This document shows, in pieces, positions 8,664-18,177 of a stretch of DNA of 64,000 nt (within the stretch, counting starts at the first letter, position 1; the number at the start of each line of letters is the position of its first letter). The position numbers and the translations under genes were made by a program. The notes beneath the pieces were generated by a model, which was not told the origin of the DNA, made no database searches, and worked only from the letters and a program-made list of their open reading frames with translations. The stretch is from Rhodanobacter humi (GTDB lineage Bacteria; Pseudomonadota; Gammaproteobacteria; Xanthomonadales; Rhodanobacteraceae): contig NZ_JBGBPY010000001.1 in assembly GCF_041107455.1 (NCBI RefSeq), forward strand, positions 1,488,001 to 1,552,000, written 5' to 3'.

Positions 8664-9266
8664 GTGGGCGTGGACAAACCCCACGCCCCTTCCTGCGAAC
8701 GCAACCGCGAACCCATCCTTGAGGTGTTGCGCCAGTACTTTGCCGACCGGCGGCACGTGCTGGAGATCGGCAGCGGCACCGGCCAGCACGCCGTGCATTT
8801 CGCCGCCGCGCTGACCTGGCTGGACTGGCAATGCTCGGACCGCACTGAAAATCTGCCGGGCATCCGCGCTTGGCTGGACGAGGCGGCGCTACCCAACACG
8901 CCGCCGCCACTGGAACTCGATGTCGACGGACCGTGGCCACGCGGCGCGTTCGACGCGGTGTTCAGCGCCAACACCTTGCACATCATGGCCTGGCACGAGG
9001 TGGAGGCGCTGTTCGCCCAGCTGCCGGCCGTCGTGACCGACGACGCGCGGCTGGCGATCTATGGCCCGTTCAATGACGGCGACCGCTACACCAGCGACAG
9101 CAATGCCGCGTTCGACCAGTGGCTGAAGGCGCGCGACGCGCACATGGGCATCCGCGACGCCGAGGCCGTGGACGCGCTGGCCGCGGCGGCAGGCTTTGCG
9201 CTGGTCGACGACGTGGCGATGCCGGCGAACAACCGCTGCCGCGTCTGGCAGCGCAGCCGGCACTGA
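8664..9266 (+). CDS. DUF938 SAM-dependent methyltransferase-like protein
   Basis: A 200-aa protein of the DUF938 family (class I methyltransferase fold; substrate unknown). The SAM-binding motif I is LEIGSGTGQHAVHFA at about 33-47. Other family marks are WQCSDRTENLPGI, FSANTLHIMAW (about 104-114) and IYGPFNDGDRYTSDSN. The start is a GTG at 8664; a second in-frame GTG at 8670 is an alternative. It follows the 65-aa membrane protein by 4 bases. A 313-bp inverted-repeat element begins 19 bases after its stop. Confidence 0.87.
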   Translation: MGVDKPHAPSCERNREPILEVLRQYFADRRHVLEIGSGTGQHAVHFAAALTWLDWQCSDRTENLPGIRAWLDEAALPNTPPPLELDVDGPWPRGAFDAVFSANTLHIMAWHEVEALFAQLPAVVTDDARLAIYGPFNDGDRYTSDSNAAFDQWLKARDAHMGIRDAEAVDALAAAAGFALVDDVAMPANNRCRVWQRSRH

Positions 9267-9284
9267 GCCTGCACGCCACCGCCA

Positions 9285-9597
9285 AGAGCCTGCCCCATAT
9301 CTCCGCCTGGCCCGCATCGGGAGCTGTTTGTGCGCAGGCCAAGGAAGAACGAAGGAGTGGACGTCCGTCCACGACTGAGTGATGACGCAGGGATGCGGGC
9401 AAACAGACCCGACCCGCACGCGGGGAGAGTCCATGGATGGACTCGGCTTTGAGGAGCGAGGAAGGGTTGCCTTGCCGTGGCCGCCATGCGGCAGCGCGCG
9501 CCTTGACCTGCCAGCCAAGCAGGCGCTGCGCCACGCGCCACCACCTGACGGCCACGGCAAGGCAATGCGAGCCAAGTGGAGATATGGGGCAGGCTCT
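9285..9597. mobile_element. 313-bp MITE-like element with 20-bp perfect terminal inverted repeats
   Basis: AGAGCCTGCCCCATATCTCC at 9285-9304 is matched by its exact reverse complement at 9578-9597. The match continues inward for about 13 more bases with three mismatches. The inside holds a palindrome, GAGTCCATGGATGGACTC, at 9427-9444 and no plausible gene. I see no clear target-site duplication. It fills the gap between the DUF938 gene and the YchJ-like gene and ends 16 bases before the latter's start, so any YchJ promoter lies inside it. No family name can be given from sequence alone. Confidence 0.7.
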
Positions 9598-9613
9598 CGT
9601 GTACAAAGGCGGC

Positions 9614-10015
9614 ATGAAGGCGATCGACACCCTGACCCCCTGCCCCTGCGGCAATCCCGCCGGCTACGGCGCCTGCTGCGGCCCGCTGCATGACGGCAAC
9701 GTGATCGCCGCCAGCGCCGCGCAATTGATGCGCTCGCGCTACAGCGCCTACGTGCTCAAGCGCGAGGATTACCTGCTGGCCAGCTGGCACGCCGACACCC
9801 GCCCCGCCTCGCTGCGGCTGGCCGCGCAGCAGCCCGCGCCGACCTGGCTGGGACTGGACGTGCGCCGCGAGCAGCGCATCGACGACGAGCATGCGACCGT
9901 GGAGTTCGTGGCCCGCTACCGTCTCGGCAGCGGCCGTGCGCACCGCCAGCACGAGCTCAGCCGCTTCGTGCGTGAGGCGGGCCGCTGGTATTACGTCGAC
10001 GGCGAGCTGATGTAG
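9614..10015 (+). CDS. YchJ/UPF0225 family SEC-C motif protein
   Basis: A 133-aa cytosolic protein of the YchJ (UPF0225) family. The N-terminal SEC-C-like zinc motif is CPCGNPAGYGACCGPLH, followed by AAQLMRSRYSAYVLKREDYLLASWH, the family's most conserved block, and an NTF2-like beta domain ending in WYYVDGEL. Function is not established. The ATG at 9614 follows an AAAGG ribosome site. The stop codon TAG is itself part of the REP-like repeat that follows. Confidence 0.88.
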   Translation: MKAIDTLTPCPCGNPAGYGACCGPLHDGNVIAASAAQLMRSRYSAYVLKREDYLLASWHADTRPASLRLAAQQPAPTWLGLDVRREQRIDDEHATVEFVARYRLGSGRAHRQHELSRFVREAGRWYYVDGELM

Positions 10016-10115
10016 GAGCGCACCCTGTGCGCGATGGCTTTTCGCTCTGATCGAAGCATCAAAGCATTCGCGCACAGAGCCTGCCCCGGACTTGATCCGG
10101 GGGTGCGCTCCTACA
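10011..10115. repeat. REP-like nested palindrome between YchJ-like gene and ligB
   Basis: TGTAGGAGCGCACCC at 10011-10025 is matched by its exact reverse complement at 10101-10115. Inside this, CTGTGCGCGA at 10025-10034 pairs with TCGCGCACAG at 10068-10077. The outer arm, a GTAGGAGCG-type sequence, resembles REP/BIME repeats scattered through Pseudomonas and xanthomonad genomes. The left arm contains the YchJ-like stop codon, and the ligB stop is 3 bases beyond the right arm. It probably acts as an mRNA-end stabiliser or bidirectional terminator for the two convergent genes. Confidence 0.75.
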
Positions 10116-10118
10116 GAC

Positions 10119-11828
<1,710 letters not shown>

Positions 11829-11896
11829 TCAACGCTAACCGTGCCACTGCATGGCGTCGGACAGCCTCGCGCGCGCCAGCGCGTAGGCGCGGGGCG

Positions 11897-12673
11897 TCAA
11901 TCCACGGCGGCGCGCGGACCGAAGCTCAGCCGGCTTTCGCCGAGGAAGCGCCCCTCGGGGCCAAAGCGGCGTTCCTCGATCACGCCGCGCCCGTCATGGG
12001 CGATCGCCACCACGGTGCTGGCGCGGGTGCCGTAGTCGGTGCCGCGGATGAAAGCCGCGGACAGCCAGCGCTCGCGCTCCAGCCCGATGCCGGTGTCGGG
12101 CAACTCGGCATCCGACGCCTGCCGCTCGTCGGCGAGCGCGGCGAACAGCGGCGCGAAATCGTCCGCGTCGCCGGTCCCGGTCCATGCGGCGAGCCGCGCC
12201 ATCAGCGCGCGCGTCTTCGGCCAGGGCGTGTTGAAGTCGGCATTCGACAAGCCGTGCACGCCGGGCGTCACTGCCTGTGCGCGCGCCTCGGGCCGGTTGC
12301 CGAGATAGAACGCGGCCTGCGCATCGAAGGTGAGCAGATTGAACGGACGGTAGTCCGCTGCCGCCGCCAGCAAGGTCTGCGCATGCGCCGTGGCGTCGTC
12401 GGCACCCACGAGATAGTCAGTGGCGAGCAGGCCGCGCGAGGCGCCCAGCTGCGGATCGCGCGGGTCGCGCACGTTGGTGACCACGCAACAACGCCCGGCG
12501 TCGGTGACGCCCAGCCAGGTGCCGCCGGCTTCGAGGTCGCGGCCGCCGGTGATCGGCAAATCGTCCCAGCGCGCCAGCGGCGCACTGGGCCGTGCGTGGA
12601 ATTCGTCGCGGTTGCCGGCCAGCACGAGGCGCCAGCGCGGATGGGCCTGCCAGGCGAAGGCGATCAGACACAT
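11897..12673 (-). CDS. NRDE (TANGO2-like) family protein
   Basis: A 258-aa protein beginning MCLIAFAW and carrying the defining AGNRDEFH motif at about 19-26. Further family marks are WDDLPITGGRDLEAGGTWLGV and VTNVRDP. The family includes eukaryotic TANGO2, linked to heme trafficking; the bacterial role is unknown. The second-residue cysteine resembles that of N-terminal nucleophile hydrolases, but I do not claim an activity. It sits upstream of ligB in the same direction with a 95-base gap and downstream of the glycosidase gene, so loose co-transcription is possible. Confidence 0.88.
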   Translation of the reverse strand: MCLIAFAWQAHPRWRLVLAGNRDEFHARPSAPLARWDDLPITGGRDLEAGGTWLGVTDAGRCCVVTNVRDPRDPQLGASRGLLATDYLVGADDATAHAQTLLAAAADYRPFNLLTFDAQAAFYLGNRPEARAQAVTPGVHGLSNADFNTPWPKTRALMARLAAWTGTGDADDFAPLFAALADERQASDAELPDTGIGLERERWLSAAFIRGTDYGTRASTVVAIAHDGRGVIEERRFGPEGRFLGESRLSFGPRAAVD

Positions 12674-12739
12674 GGGTTCACCTCACGAAGTATCCGGGCA
12701 AGCATAGTCACTGCACCGTCGCTGCGACCCGGCAGCACA

Positions 12740-14857
12740 TCAATGCCGTAGCGACGCATTGGCTTTGCGCACCGCTTCCACGAAGCCCGCGAACGGAATG
12801 TCGGTGATGCCGACCAGGCCGAAATGCGAGTTCTCGCCGTCGAGCAGGCGACCGGTCACCGGCTCGTCCGCGTATTCGAACCAGTGTGCCCCCACGATGT
12901 CGGGGTCGCCCACCGCCGCCTGCAGGTAGCGCGCATAGGCCGCGCCGCGCTGTTCCTCGTTCGCCACGGACACGACGCCCTTGCCGAACGGGCCGCGGTC
13001 GTCCGAGCCGAAATGGAATTCGGTGATCAACACCGGCCTGTCCAGCTTCTTCGCCAGCGCCGCGTCATAGCCGTGTTGCGGCACGTCGGCATAGACGTTG
13101 AAGCTCATCACGTCACAGTACCTGGCGCAGGCCGCGATGGCCTCGGGCGTGCTGACCGCGAAGCGGCTGCCGAGGTAGAGATGATGCGGATCGTGACTAT
13201 GGATGGCCTCGGCGACGGTGCGGAAGAATTGCGCGGCGTAACGGCTCAGCCACGCACTGTAGTCGTCGGCGATGGCGGGGTGCGCTTCGTTCGGCTCGGG
13301 CGCGGGAAAATCGGTGGCGTCCAGCGCATCCCACGACGCCAGCGTGATGCCCCATGCCGCCGCGAGCTTGTCCGGCGTGCCGTACCTCTTCCTCAAGTCG
13401 GCGATGAAGGCCTGCTTGGCCGCGCTGCGCGCCTCGCCGTGCAAAGTGCCGACGGCCAGCGCCCAGCGCCCCTGCGGGCCGTATGCGGACCACGACAACT
13501 CGTTGTCGGCGAAATAGCCCAGCAACCAAGGATCGTCGCGCACGCCTTGCGCGGCCTTCGCCGCTGCCGCATCCGCCGCCTGCGCGAAGCGTGGATCGAA
13601 CGGGTCGGGCATGCGGCCCCACCAGTCGTAACCGGTGGCGACATTGCCGAAGTCGCCGCGGATGTCCAGTTCGCGCGTGTACGGCAACTGGTGCAGCGCG
13701 CCCAGCGCGGGGTCGCTCCAGTTGGCGACGGTGTTGAAGCCCCAGGCCTTGAGCCGCGCCAGGGCGCGCATGCGCCAGGCGGCAAGCCAGTCCCGGCCAT
13801 CCACGCGATACAGGTTGGCGGCGTAGAAGTCGAACCACTGTCCGTGGTCGCAGCAGCGGCCGGCGCCCGCGCCCTGCTGTGCGTTGCGGTTGTCGGCGTT
13901 GCCGTAAAACGCGGCCCACGTGCCGCTGTCCGGCGGCAGGTCGCGGAACATGGACGCGCGGCCCTGCACGTAGGTGCGGGTGTCGTCGGCCTTCACGGTG
14001 TTCACGCCCAGCGAGAAGAAGCCGTGGCCGCCGGGCGTGACCAGCCACCAGCGACCATCCGCCTTTTGCGTGTGGAACCAGCCGGTGGCCCGCAGACGGA
14101 CGTCCAGACGTCCGCCGTAACGGTCCACGCCAGCCGCCGATGCGGCTGGCGGCGCGCGCTTCACGGCGGCACGCAACGCGGCATCGTCGGCGATCTTCTC
14201 CGGCCACGCCTCGCGCGTGTACTGGCCGTAGCGATCCACGATGTCGGTGTAGGCGTCGCGCAGCGCTGCCTCGCCCGCCACCACCTCGAACTTGCCGAAC
14301 AGGATGGATTGCGCAGCCTGCGGCGCGGGCATGGAGAGCCGCACGTCGCGCACGCCGGAACGATCCAGCCCTCCCGCCACCGTGGTCGCCAGCAGCACCC
14401 GCCGGCCGCCATCCTCGAACGGCTTGGCCGGGCCCACCTGCATGCCGAAGGCCAGCGGCGAGGTGACGTGCAACGGAATCACCAGGGTCTGCGCGGGACC
14501 GGCTGGCAAGCCCACCACCGCATGCAGTTGCTGCTTCGCGTCGCGCCCGTCGATGTCCACCACCAGGGTGACCGCCCACGGCATCGCGTTCTGCACGCGC
14601 AGGTGCAGCTCGCCCTGCCCGCTCCAGTTCCACGCGCCTTGCGCAGGAGCGATCGTGATCTGCGGCTGCGCGGATGGCTGGAAGGTGTAGCGCCGCTGCT
14701 GCACACCGTCCTGCGCCGTCTCCGTCGCCACCGCGCGCGTCACCTGCTGCAAGCCGATGCGCGCTGTTGTCGGCGACGACGCCAGATCGACCACGTCTGT
14801 CGCCATCGCGTGGCTGGCGAACAAGGCAACAAAAGCGAACAACCAAGCCCGTTTCAT
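12740..14857 (-). CDS. Secreted GH50-like (beta-agarase-type) glycoside hydrolase
   Basis: A 705-aa exported protein. The first 20 residues are a signal peptide ending SHAMA; the frame is open further upstream, but the ATG at 14857 gives the clean leader. The N-terminal 230 residues look like a beta-sandwich; the rest is a clan GH-A barrel with GYFADNELSW (acid/base Glu near 452) and LITEFHFGSDDRG (nucleophile Glu near 613), a pair that resembles GH50 agarases. Other marks are WLVTPGGHGFFSLGVN and KAWGFNTVANWSD. The substrate is not certain: agar-type galactan is the family default, but land or freshwater relatives may act on other galactosides. No TonB receptor or sugar-transport genes adjoin it. 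Confidence 0.75.
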   Translation of the reverse strand: MKRAWLFAFVALFASHAMATDVVDLASSPTTARIGLQQVTRAVATETAQDGVQQRRYTFQPSAQPQITIAPAQGAWNWSGQGELHLRVQNAMPWAVTLVVDIDGRDAKQQLHAVVGLPAGPAQTLVIPLHVTSPLAFGMQVGPAKPFEDGGRRVLLATTVAGGLDRSGVRDVRLSMPAPQAAQSILFGKFEVVAGEAALRDAYTDIVDRYGQYTREAWPEKIADDAALRAAVKRAPPAASAAGVDRYGGRLDVRLRATGWFHTQKADGRWWLVTPGGHGFFSLGVNTVKADDTRTYVQGRASMFRDLPPDSGTWAAFYGNADNRNAQQGAGAGRCCDHGQWFDFYAANLYRVDGRDWLAAWRMRALARLKAWGFNTVANWSDPALGALHQLPYTRELDIRGDFGNVATGYDWWGRMPDPFDPRFAQAADAAAAKAAQGVRDDPWLLGYFADNELSWSAYGPQGRWALAVGTLHGEARSAAKQAFIADLRKRYGTPDKLAAAWGITLASWDALDATDFPAPEPNEAHPAIADDYSAWLSRYAAQFFRTVAEAIHSHDPHHLYLGSRFAVSTPEAIAACARYCDVMSFNVYADVPQHGYDAALAKKLDRPVLITEFHFGSDDRGPFGKGVVSVANEEQRGAAYARYLQAAVGDPDIVGAHWFEYADEPVTGRLLDGENSHFGLVGITDIPFAGFVEAVRKANASLRH

Positions 14858-14908
14858 GACGTGCGCATCCTCACGAAACTCATCAAACGCGATCACCCAG
14901 CCGCACTA

Positions 14909-15056
14909 TCCGTTCACACTGAGCGTAGCTTGCGAAAGCAAGCGACGCGAGGAGCGGCCACGGATGGCCGCGCTTTGGTGAGCGAGGAAGTCGAAGCGCC
15001 AGCAGCCGACTGCCCTTCGACTCCGGTGCTGCGCACCTACGCTCAGGGCGAACGGA
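14909..15056. repeat. 148-bp inverted-repeat unit at the 3' end of the APC permease gene
   Basis: TCCGTTCACACTGAGCGTAG at 14909-14928 and the reverse complement of 15037-15056 agree at 18 of 20 positions. The inside has further short repeats (AGCTTGCGAAAGCAAG). The right arm contains the permease stop codon. Similar CTTCGACTCCG/GCTCAGGGCGAACGG units are common in proteobacterial intergenic DNA. Nothing coding is seen. Confidence 0.65.
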
Positions 15057-16383
15057 GTGAACGGCCCTGCCAGCGCCGCCACAGCCAGTACACCGGTGCA
15101 CCCAACGCGATGATGACCAGGCTCATGCCCGCGTCGTGCGGCGAGGCGATCGCGGTGGCGACGATCACGCCCAGCACGGTGAGCACGAACACCAGCGGCA
15201 GCAGCGGGAACAGCGGCACGCGGTAGGGCGCGGGTTCGTCCACGAACTTCCAGCGGTACCAGAACAGCGTGCCGATGCCGAACGCATGGCCCAGCCACTC
15301 GCCCACCGTGGTGTAGTCCACCAGCTGACCGAAGTTGCCCCACAGCATCAGCACCACCGTCCACCCGCCCAGCAGCGCCAGCGCCACCTGCGGCGCGCGC
15401 GTGCGCGGGTCGATGTAGCCCACCGCCCGGAACAGCATGCCGTCCGCACCCATGGTCTGCAGCACGCGGGCACCGCCGGCGATCGCGATGCTGCAGTAGC
15501 CGAAGGTGGAGCAGGCGATGCCGACCGCCATCACCTTCGCGCCGGTTTCGCCGAACAGGCGGCGCATCAGGTCGGCCGCCGGCGCCTGGCTGGCGGCCAG
15601 CCCCGCGTGCCCCAGGCCGGTGAGGTAGGCCACGTTGGCCAGCACGTAGGCCAGCACCACGCCCAGCATGCCCAGCAGCAGGGCGCGCGGCAGCGTGCGC
15701 TGCGGATCGCGCACCTCGCCGGCGAGGTCGTTCAAGTAGTGGAAGCCGCCGTAGGTGAACAGCACCGGCAGCAGCGCGCCCACGAAGGCGCCGCTGGACA
15801 CGTGCTGCGTGGCGTCCGCCGCCAGCACGCCGCCCAGGTGGCCGTGCGCCAGCGCCAGGCCCACCGCCACCAGCAGCGCGATCGCCGCCAGCTTCAGCAC
15901 CGCGAAGATGTTCTGCATCAGCGCGCCGGCACGGATGCCGAACAGGTTCACGCCCACGATGAACACGATCGCCGCCACGCCCACCGGCTTCACCCACAGC
16001 AGCGGTAGGTCCACCGCCTTGCAGAAGTAGTCGGCAAACGTGGTCGCCACCGCCGCCACGCTGCCCGGGTAGTTGATCAGCGCCATCGTCCAGCCGAACA
16101 GGAAGGCCGGCAGCATGCCGAACGCTTCGCGCAGGTAGAGGTAGATGCCGCCCGCCTGCGGTCGCCGCGAGCCGAGCTCCGCGTAGCACAGCACGCCGGT
16201 GAGCGTGAGCAGGCCGCCCAGCACCCACAGCACCAGCAGCGGCAGGCCCGAGCTCGTGCGCTCGGCCACCGTCGCCGGCGTGCGGAAGATGCCGGCGCCG
16301 ATCACGCCGCCGATCACGATCATCGCGCCGTCCCACACGCCGAGGCGGCGCAGGTACGAAGGGGAGCTGGTGGCTGTCGTCAT
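15043..16383 (-). CDS. APC-superfamily amino acid permease
   Basis: A 446-aa inner-membrane transporter with about 12 hydrophobic helices, the usual APC size. Helix 1 carries GAMIVIGGVIGAGIFRTPATVA, the substrate- and ion-site motif of the family. FTYGGFHYLNDLAGEVRDPQRTLPRAL marks helix 6 and the following loop. It most resembles amino-acid permeases of the LAT/YfnA type; the substrate cannot be assigned. The last five residues (SLRSP) and the stop codon are encoded by an intergenic repeat unit, so the natural C-terminus has probably been replaced. An inverted-repeat element lies upstream between it and the next gene. Confidence 0.85.
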   Translation of the reverse strand: MTTATSSPSYLRRLGVWDGAMIVIGGVIGAGIFRTPATVAERTSSGLPLLVLWVLGGLLTLTGVLCYAELGSRRPQAGGIYLYLREAFGMLPAFLFGWTMALINYPGSVAAVATTFADYFCKAVDLPLLWVKPVGVAAIVFIVGVNLFGIRAGALMQNIFAVLKLAAIALLVAVGLALAHGHLGGVLAADATQHVSSGAFVGALLPVLFTYGGFHYLNDLAGEVRDPQRTLPRALLLGMLGVVLAYVLANVAYLTGLGHAGLAASQAPAADLMRRLFGETGAKVMAVGIACSTFGYCSIAIAGGARVLQTMGADGMLFRAVGYIDPRTRAPQVALALLGGWTVVLMLWGNFGQLVDYTTVGEWLGHAFGIGTLFWYRWKFVDEPAPYRVPLFPLLPLVFVLTVLGVIVATAIASPHDAGMSLVIIALGAPVYWLWRRWQGRSLRSP

Positions 16384-16450
16384 CCGGCAACCTTGGCATG
16401 GCGGACGGGGGTTCGACCAGTCCCCGTGGACAGGGGGCTTGCCCGCCCGC

Positions 16451-16616
16451 TAGCAGCCTGTCGGACTTTGATGGTCGAGGCGAGAATTCGGTTGTGTGAG
16501 GGCCGGTTTTCGACAATTCGCCGCCCCATAGTGGTTCTATGGGGCAAGAAGTGGCGGAAATATGGACCACACGGCCGGATTCGCAGGCCGGCCGATCAAA
16601 GCTCGACAGGCTGCTA
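16451..16616. mobile_element. 166-bp MITE-like element with about 26-bp terminal inverted repeats
   Basis: The left end begins TAGCAGCCTGTCG and the right end finishes CGACAGGCTGCTA. The inverted arms, 16451-16475 and 16592-16616, agree at about 21 of 25 positions. Each end carries a TA, which fits a TA target duplication as made by IS630/Tc1-type transposases (inference). An internal hairpin pairs GCCCCATA (about 16523) with TATGGGGC. No coding capacity. The neighbours, an APC permease and a small membrane protein, face away from it, so it fills the divergent promoter region. Confidence 0.72.
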
Positions 16617-16657
16617 AACCCGGATCACGCTGCGCGCGGGGAATCCATGGAGGCGCG

Positions 16658-16984
16658 ATGACCAGAACCACGACGTTGCTGTTCCTGCTGCTGATCGCCG
16701 CGGCGATCTGGCTGAGCTGGCGCCACTGGCAAAACGCCAAGGCCCTGCTGCAGGACTGGGCCGCCGCCAACGGCCTGCGCATCCTGCACGCAAAATCCAA
16801 TGCGTTCTGGCTGGCCATGCCGCTGTCGATGTGGTTCACCACCTCGAAATATCAGATGGTCTACCGCATCTCGGCCTACGACGAATCCACCCACCGCATC
16901 CGCGAGGGCCTGGTACGGCTGGGCACGCCCATATGGGGCTTCATGAATCGCGGCGCGGTCGAGGTGTTCTGGGACGACCACTAA
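16658..16984 (+). CDS. Small membrane-anchored protein, unknown function
   Basis: A 108-aa protein with one N-terminal transmembrane helix (about residues 5-21) and a soluble remainder. I recognise no named domain. Motif-like segments are LQDWAAANGLRIL, SMWFTTSKYQMVYRISAYDE and GTPIWGFMNRGAVEVFWDD; the last pair of aspartates is at the very end. The frame is open upstream to 16562, inside the inverted-repeat element, but the ATG at 16658 follows a GGAGGCG ribosome site. Its stop codon overlaps the stop of the convergent 68-aa gene by two bases. Confidence 0.72.
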   Translation: MTRTTTLLFLLLIAAAIWLSWRHWQNAKALLQDWAAANGLRILHAKSNAFWLAMPLSMWFTTSKYQMVYRISAYDESTHRIREGLVRLGTPIWGFMNRGAVEVFWDDH

Positions 16985-17187
16985 TGCCGTGCGCGGCGCA
17001 GCACGCTCTCGACCAGGATCGCGAGCAGGCCCGCGGCGAGGATGACCGCATTCCAGCCGCGGCCCAGCTGCAGCAGCGGCAGCACGCGCCACGCCAGCAG
17101 CAGCCAGACCACGATGGCGAGCGCGTAGCGACCATCCTCGACGAACAGGCCCCACAGCTCCGTCAGCGCCGTGCGCAAGCCGTTCAT
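16981..17187 (-). CDS. 68-aa two-helix membrane protein
   Basis: A small hydrophobic protein: an amphipathic start (LTELWGLFVEDGRY), a helix at about 22-39, then a second at about 43-60, and a basic end. Its ATG overlaps the stop codon of the upstream COG4280-type gene (ATGA), so translation is likely coupled and the two proteins may work together. It is convergent with the 108-aa gene and their stop codons overlap. No family recognised. Confidence 0.7.
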   Translation of the reverse strand: MNGLRTALTELWGLFVEDGRYALAIVVWLLLAWRVLPLLQLGRGWNAVILAAGLLAILVESVLRRARH

Positions 17188-17948
17188 CGCGCGAGCTCCT
17201 TCGCGCCGACGGCGGCGAGGCGACGACACGAAGCCACGCACAGCGCGGCCACCACGAGGAACGCACCGACCAGGCCGGGGATGGACCAGTCGCCACCCGG
17301 CCACGCGTAGCCCATGCCCTCGCCGGCCCAGAACGTGCCGAACGCGCAGAGCAGCACGCCCACCGCGAACTTCAGCGTGTTCTCCGGCACCCGCGCCAGC
17401 GGCCGATGCACCACCAATCCCAACGCCACCACCAGCAGCAGCGCGGCCAGCGCGCCCAGGCTGGCCGGCCACAGCAGGTCGGCGCGGCCGGCGCCGATGG
17501 CGAGCACGATGAACACCACCTCGACGCCTTCGAGCACCGTGCTCTTGAACGTCACCGCGAACGCAAGCTTGTCCAGGCCCGGCCGCGCGTCGCCCTGCTC
17601 GCGCAGCACCCGCATCTCGCGCCGGTAGATCGCTTCCTCGTCGTGCAGCGCCAGCACGCCGGCCGCGCGCAACACGGCCTTGCGCAGCCAGCGCATGCCG
17701 AACAGCAGCAGCAAGGCGCCCACCACCAGCTGGAAACCGTGCAAGGGGATGCGGGTGAGCACGTGACCGAGCAGCACCACCAGCAGCAGCAAGGCCAGCA
17801 GGCCCGTCGCACTGCCGGCCAGCGCGCTGCGCCAGCCGCGCGTGGCGCCCACCGCCAGCACCACGGTCAGCGCCTCCACGCATTCCACCAGCGAGGCGAG
17901 GAATGCGGCCAGCACGGTGGCGCCGGCATGGGTCCAGTCGATCGGCAT
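17184..17948 (-). CDS. COG4280-type polytopic membrane protein
   Basis: A 254-aa membrane protein with about seven helices and an internal two-fold repeat. The repeats are marked by ASLVECVEALTVVLAVGATRG near residue 20 and KSTVLEGVEVVFIVLAIGAG near residue 150; each places two glutamates inside a membrane helix, a pattern seen in cation permeases and exporters (for example REGLE in iron permeases). This suggests a small-cation transporter, but the family is uncharacterised. The frame extends upstream, but the ATG at 17948 gives the normal N-terminus just before the first helix. Its stop codon overlaps the start of the 68-aa gene. Divergent from the ATP-grasp operon. Confidence 0.78.
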   Translation of the reverse strand: MPIDWTHAGATVLAAFLASLVECVEALTVVLAVGATRGWRSALAGSATGLLALLLLVVLLGHVLTRIPLHGFQLVVGALLLLFGMRWLRKAVLRAAGVLALHDEEAIYRREMRVLREQGDARPGLDKLAFAVTFKSTVLEGVEVVFIVLAIGAGRADLLWPASLGALAALLLVVALGLVVHRPLARVPENTLKFAVGVLLCAFGTFWAGEGMGYAWPGGDWSIPGLVGAFLVVAALCVASCRRLAAVGAKELAR

Positions 17949-17999
17949 GTTGGGCTCCGTCGCGGGGCGGGTACAGGCACGCAGCATACGCCCGCGCGA

Positions 18000-18028
18000 T
18001 TGACAGCCGCCCCTCGCCGCCGAAGAAT
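18000..18028 (+). promoter_or_regulatory. Sigma-70-type promoter for the ATP-grasp operon
   Basis: A perfect TTGACA at 18000-18005 and AAGAAT at 18023-18028, 17 bases apart. It would give a leader of about 140 bases before the ATG at 18178. This is the best consensus promoter I can see in the window. Confidence 0.6.
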
Positions 18029-18177
18029 GCGCGCCATGCATCGCCTGCGCGATGCTTCCCTGTTGCGCCGGCGATTCGCGCCGCGCAGTCCGCGCCGAGG
18101 GGTGCTGCGACGGAGCGATCCGCCACGCTCGGCCCGCGATCCTCGAGACAAGGGCGCCCTCCATGCAGAGGGTTTTT

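Noticed and set aside
12824-15226. An 800-residue plus-strand frame antisense to the GH50-like gene
   Set aside because: Shadow frame of a gene with clear catalytic motifs and signal peptide.
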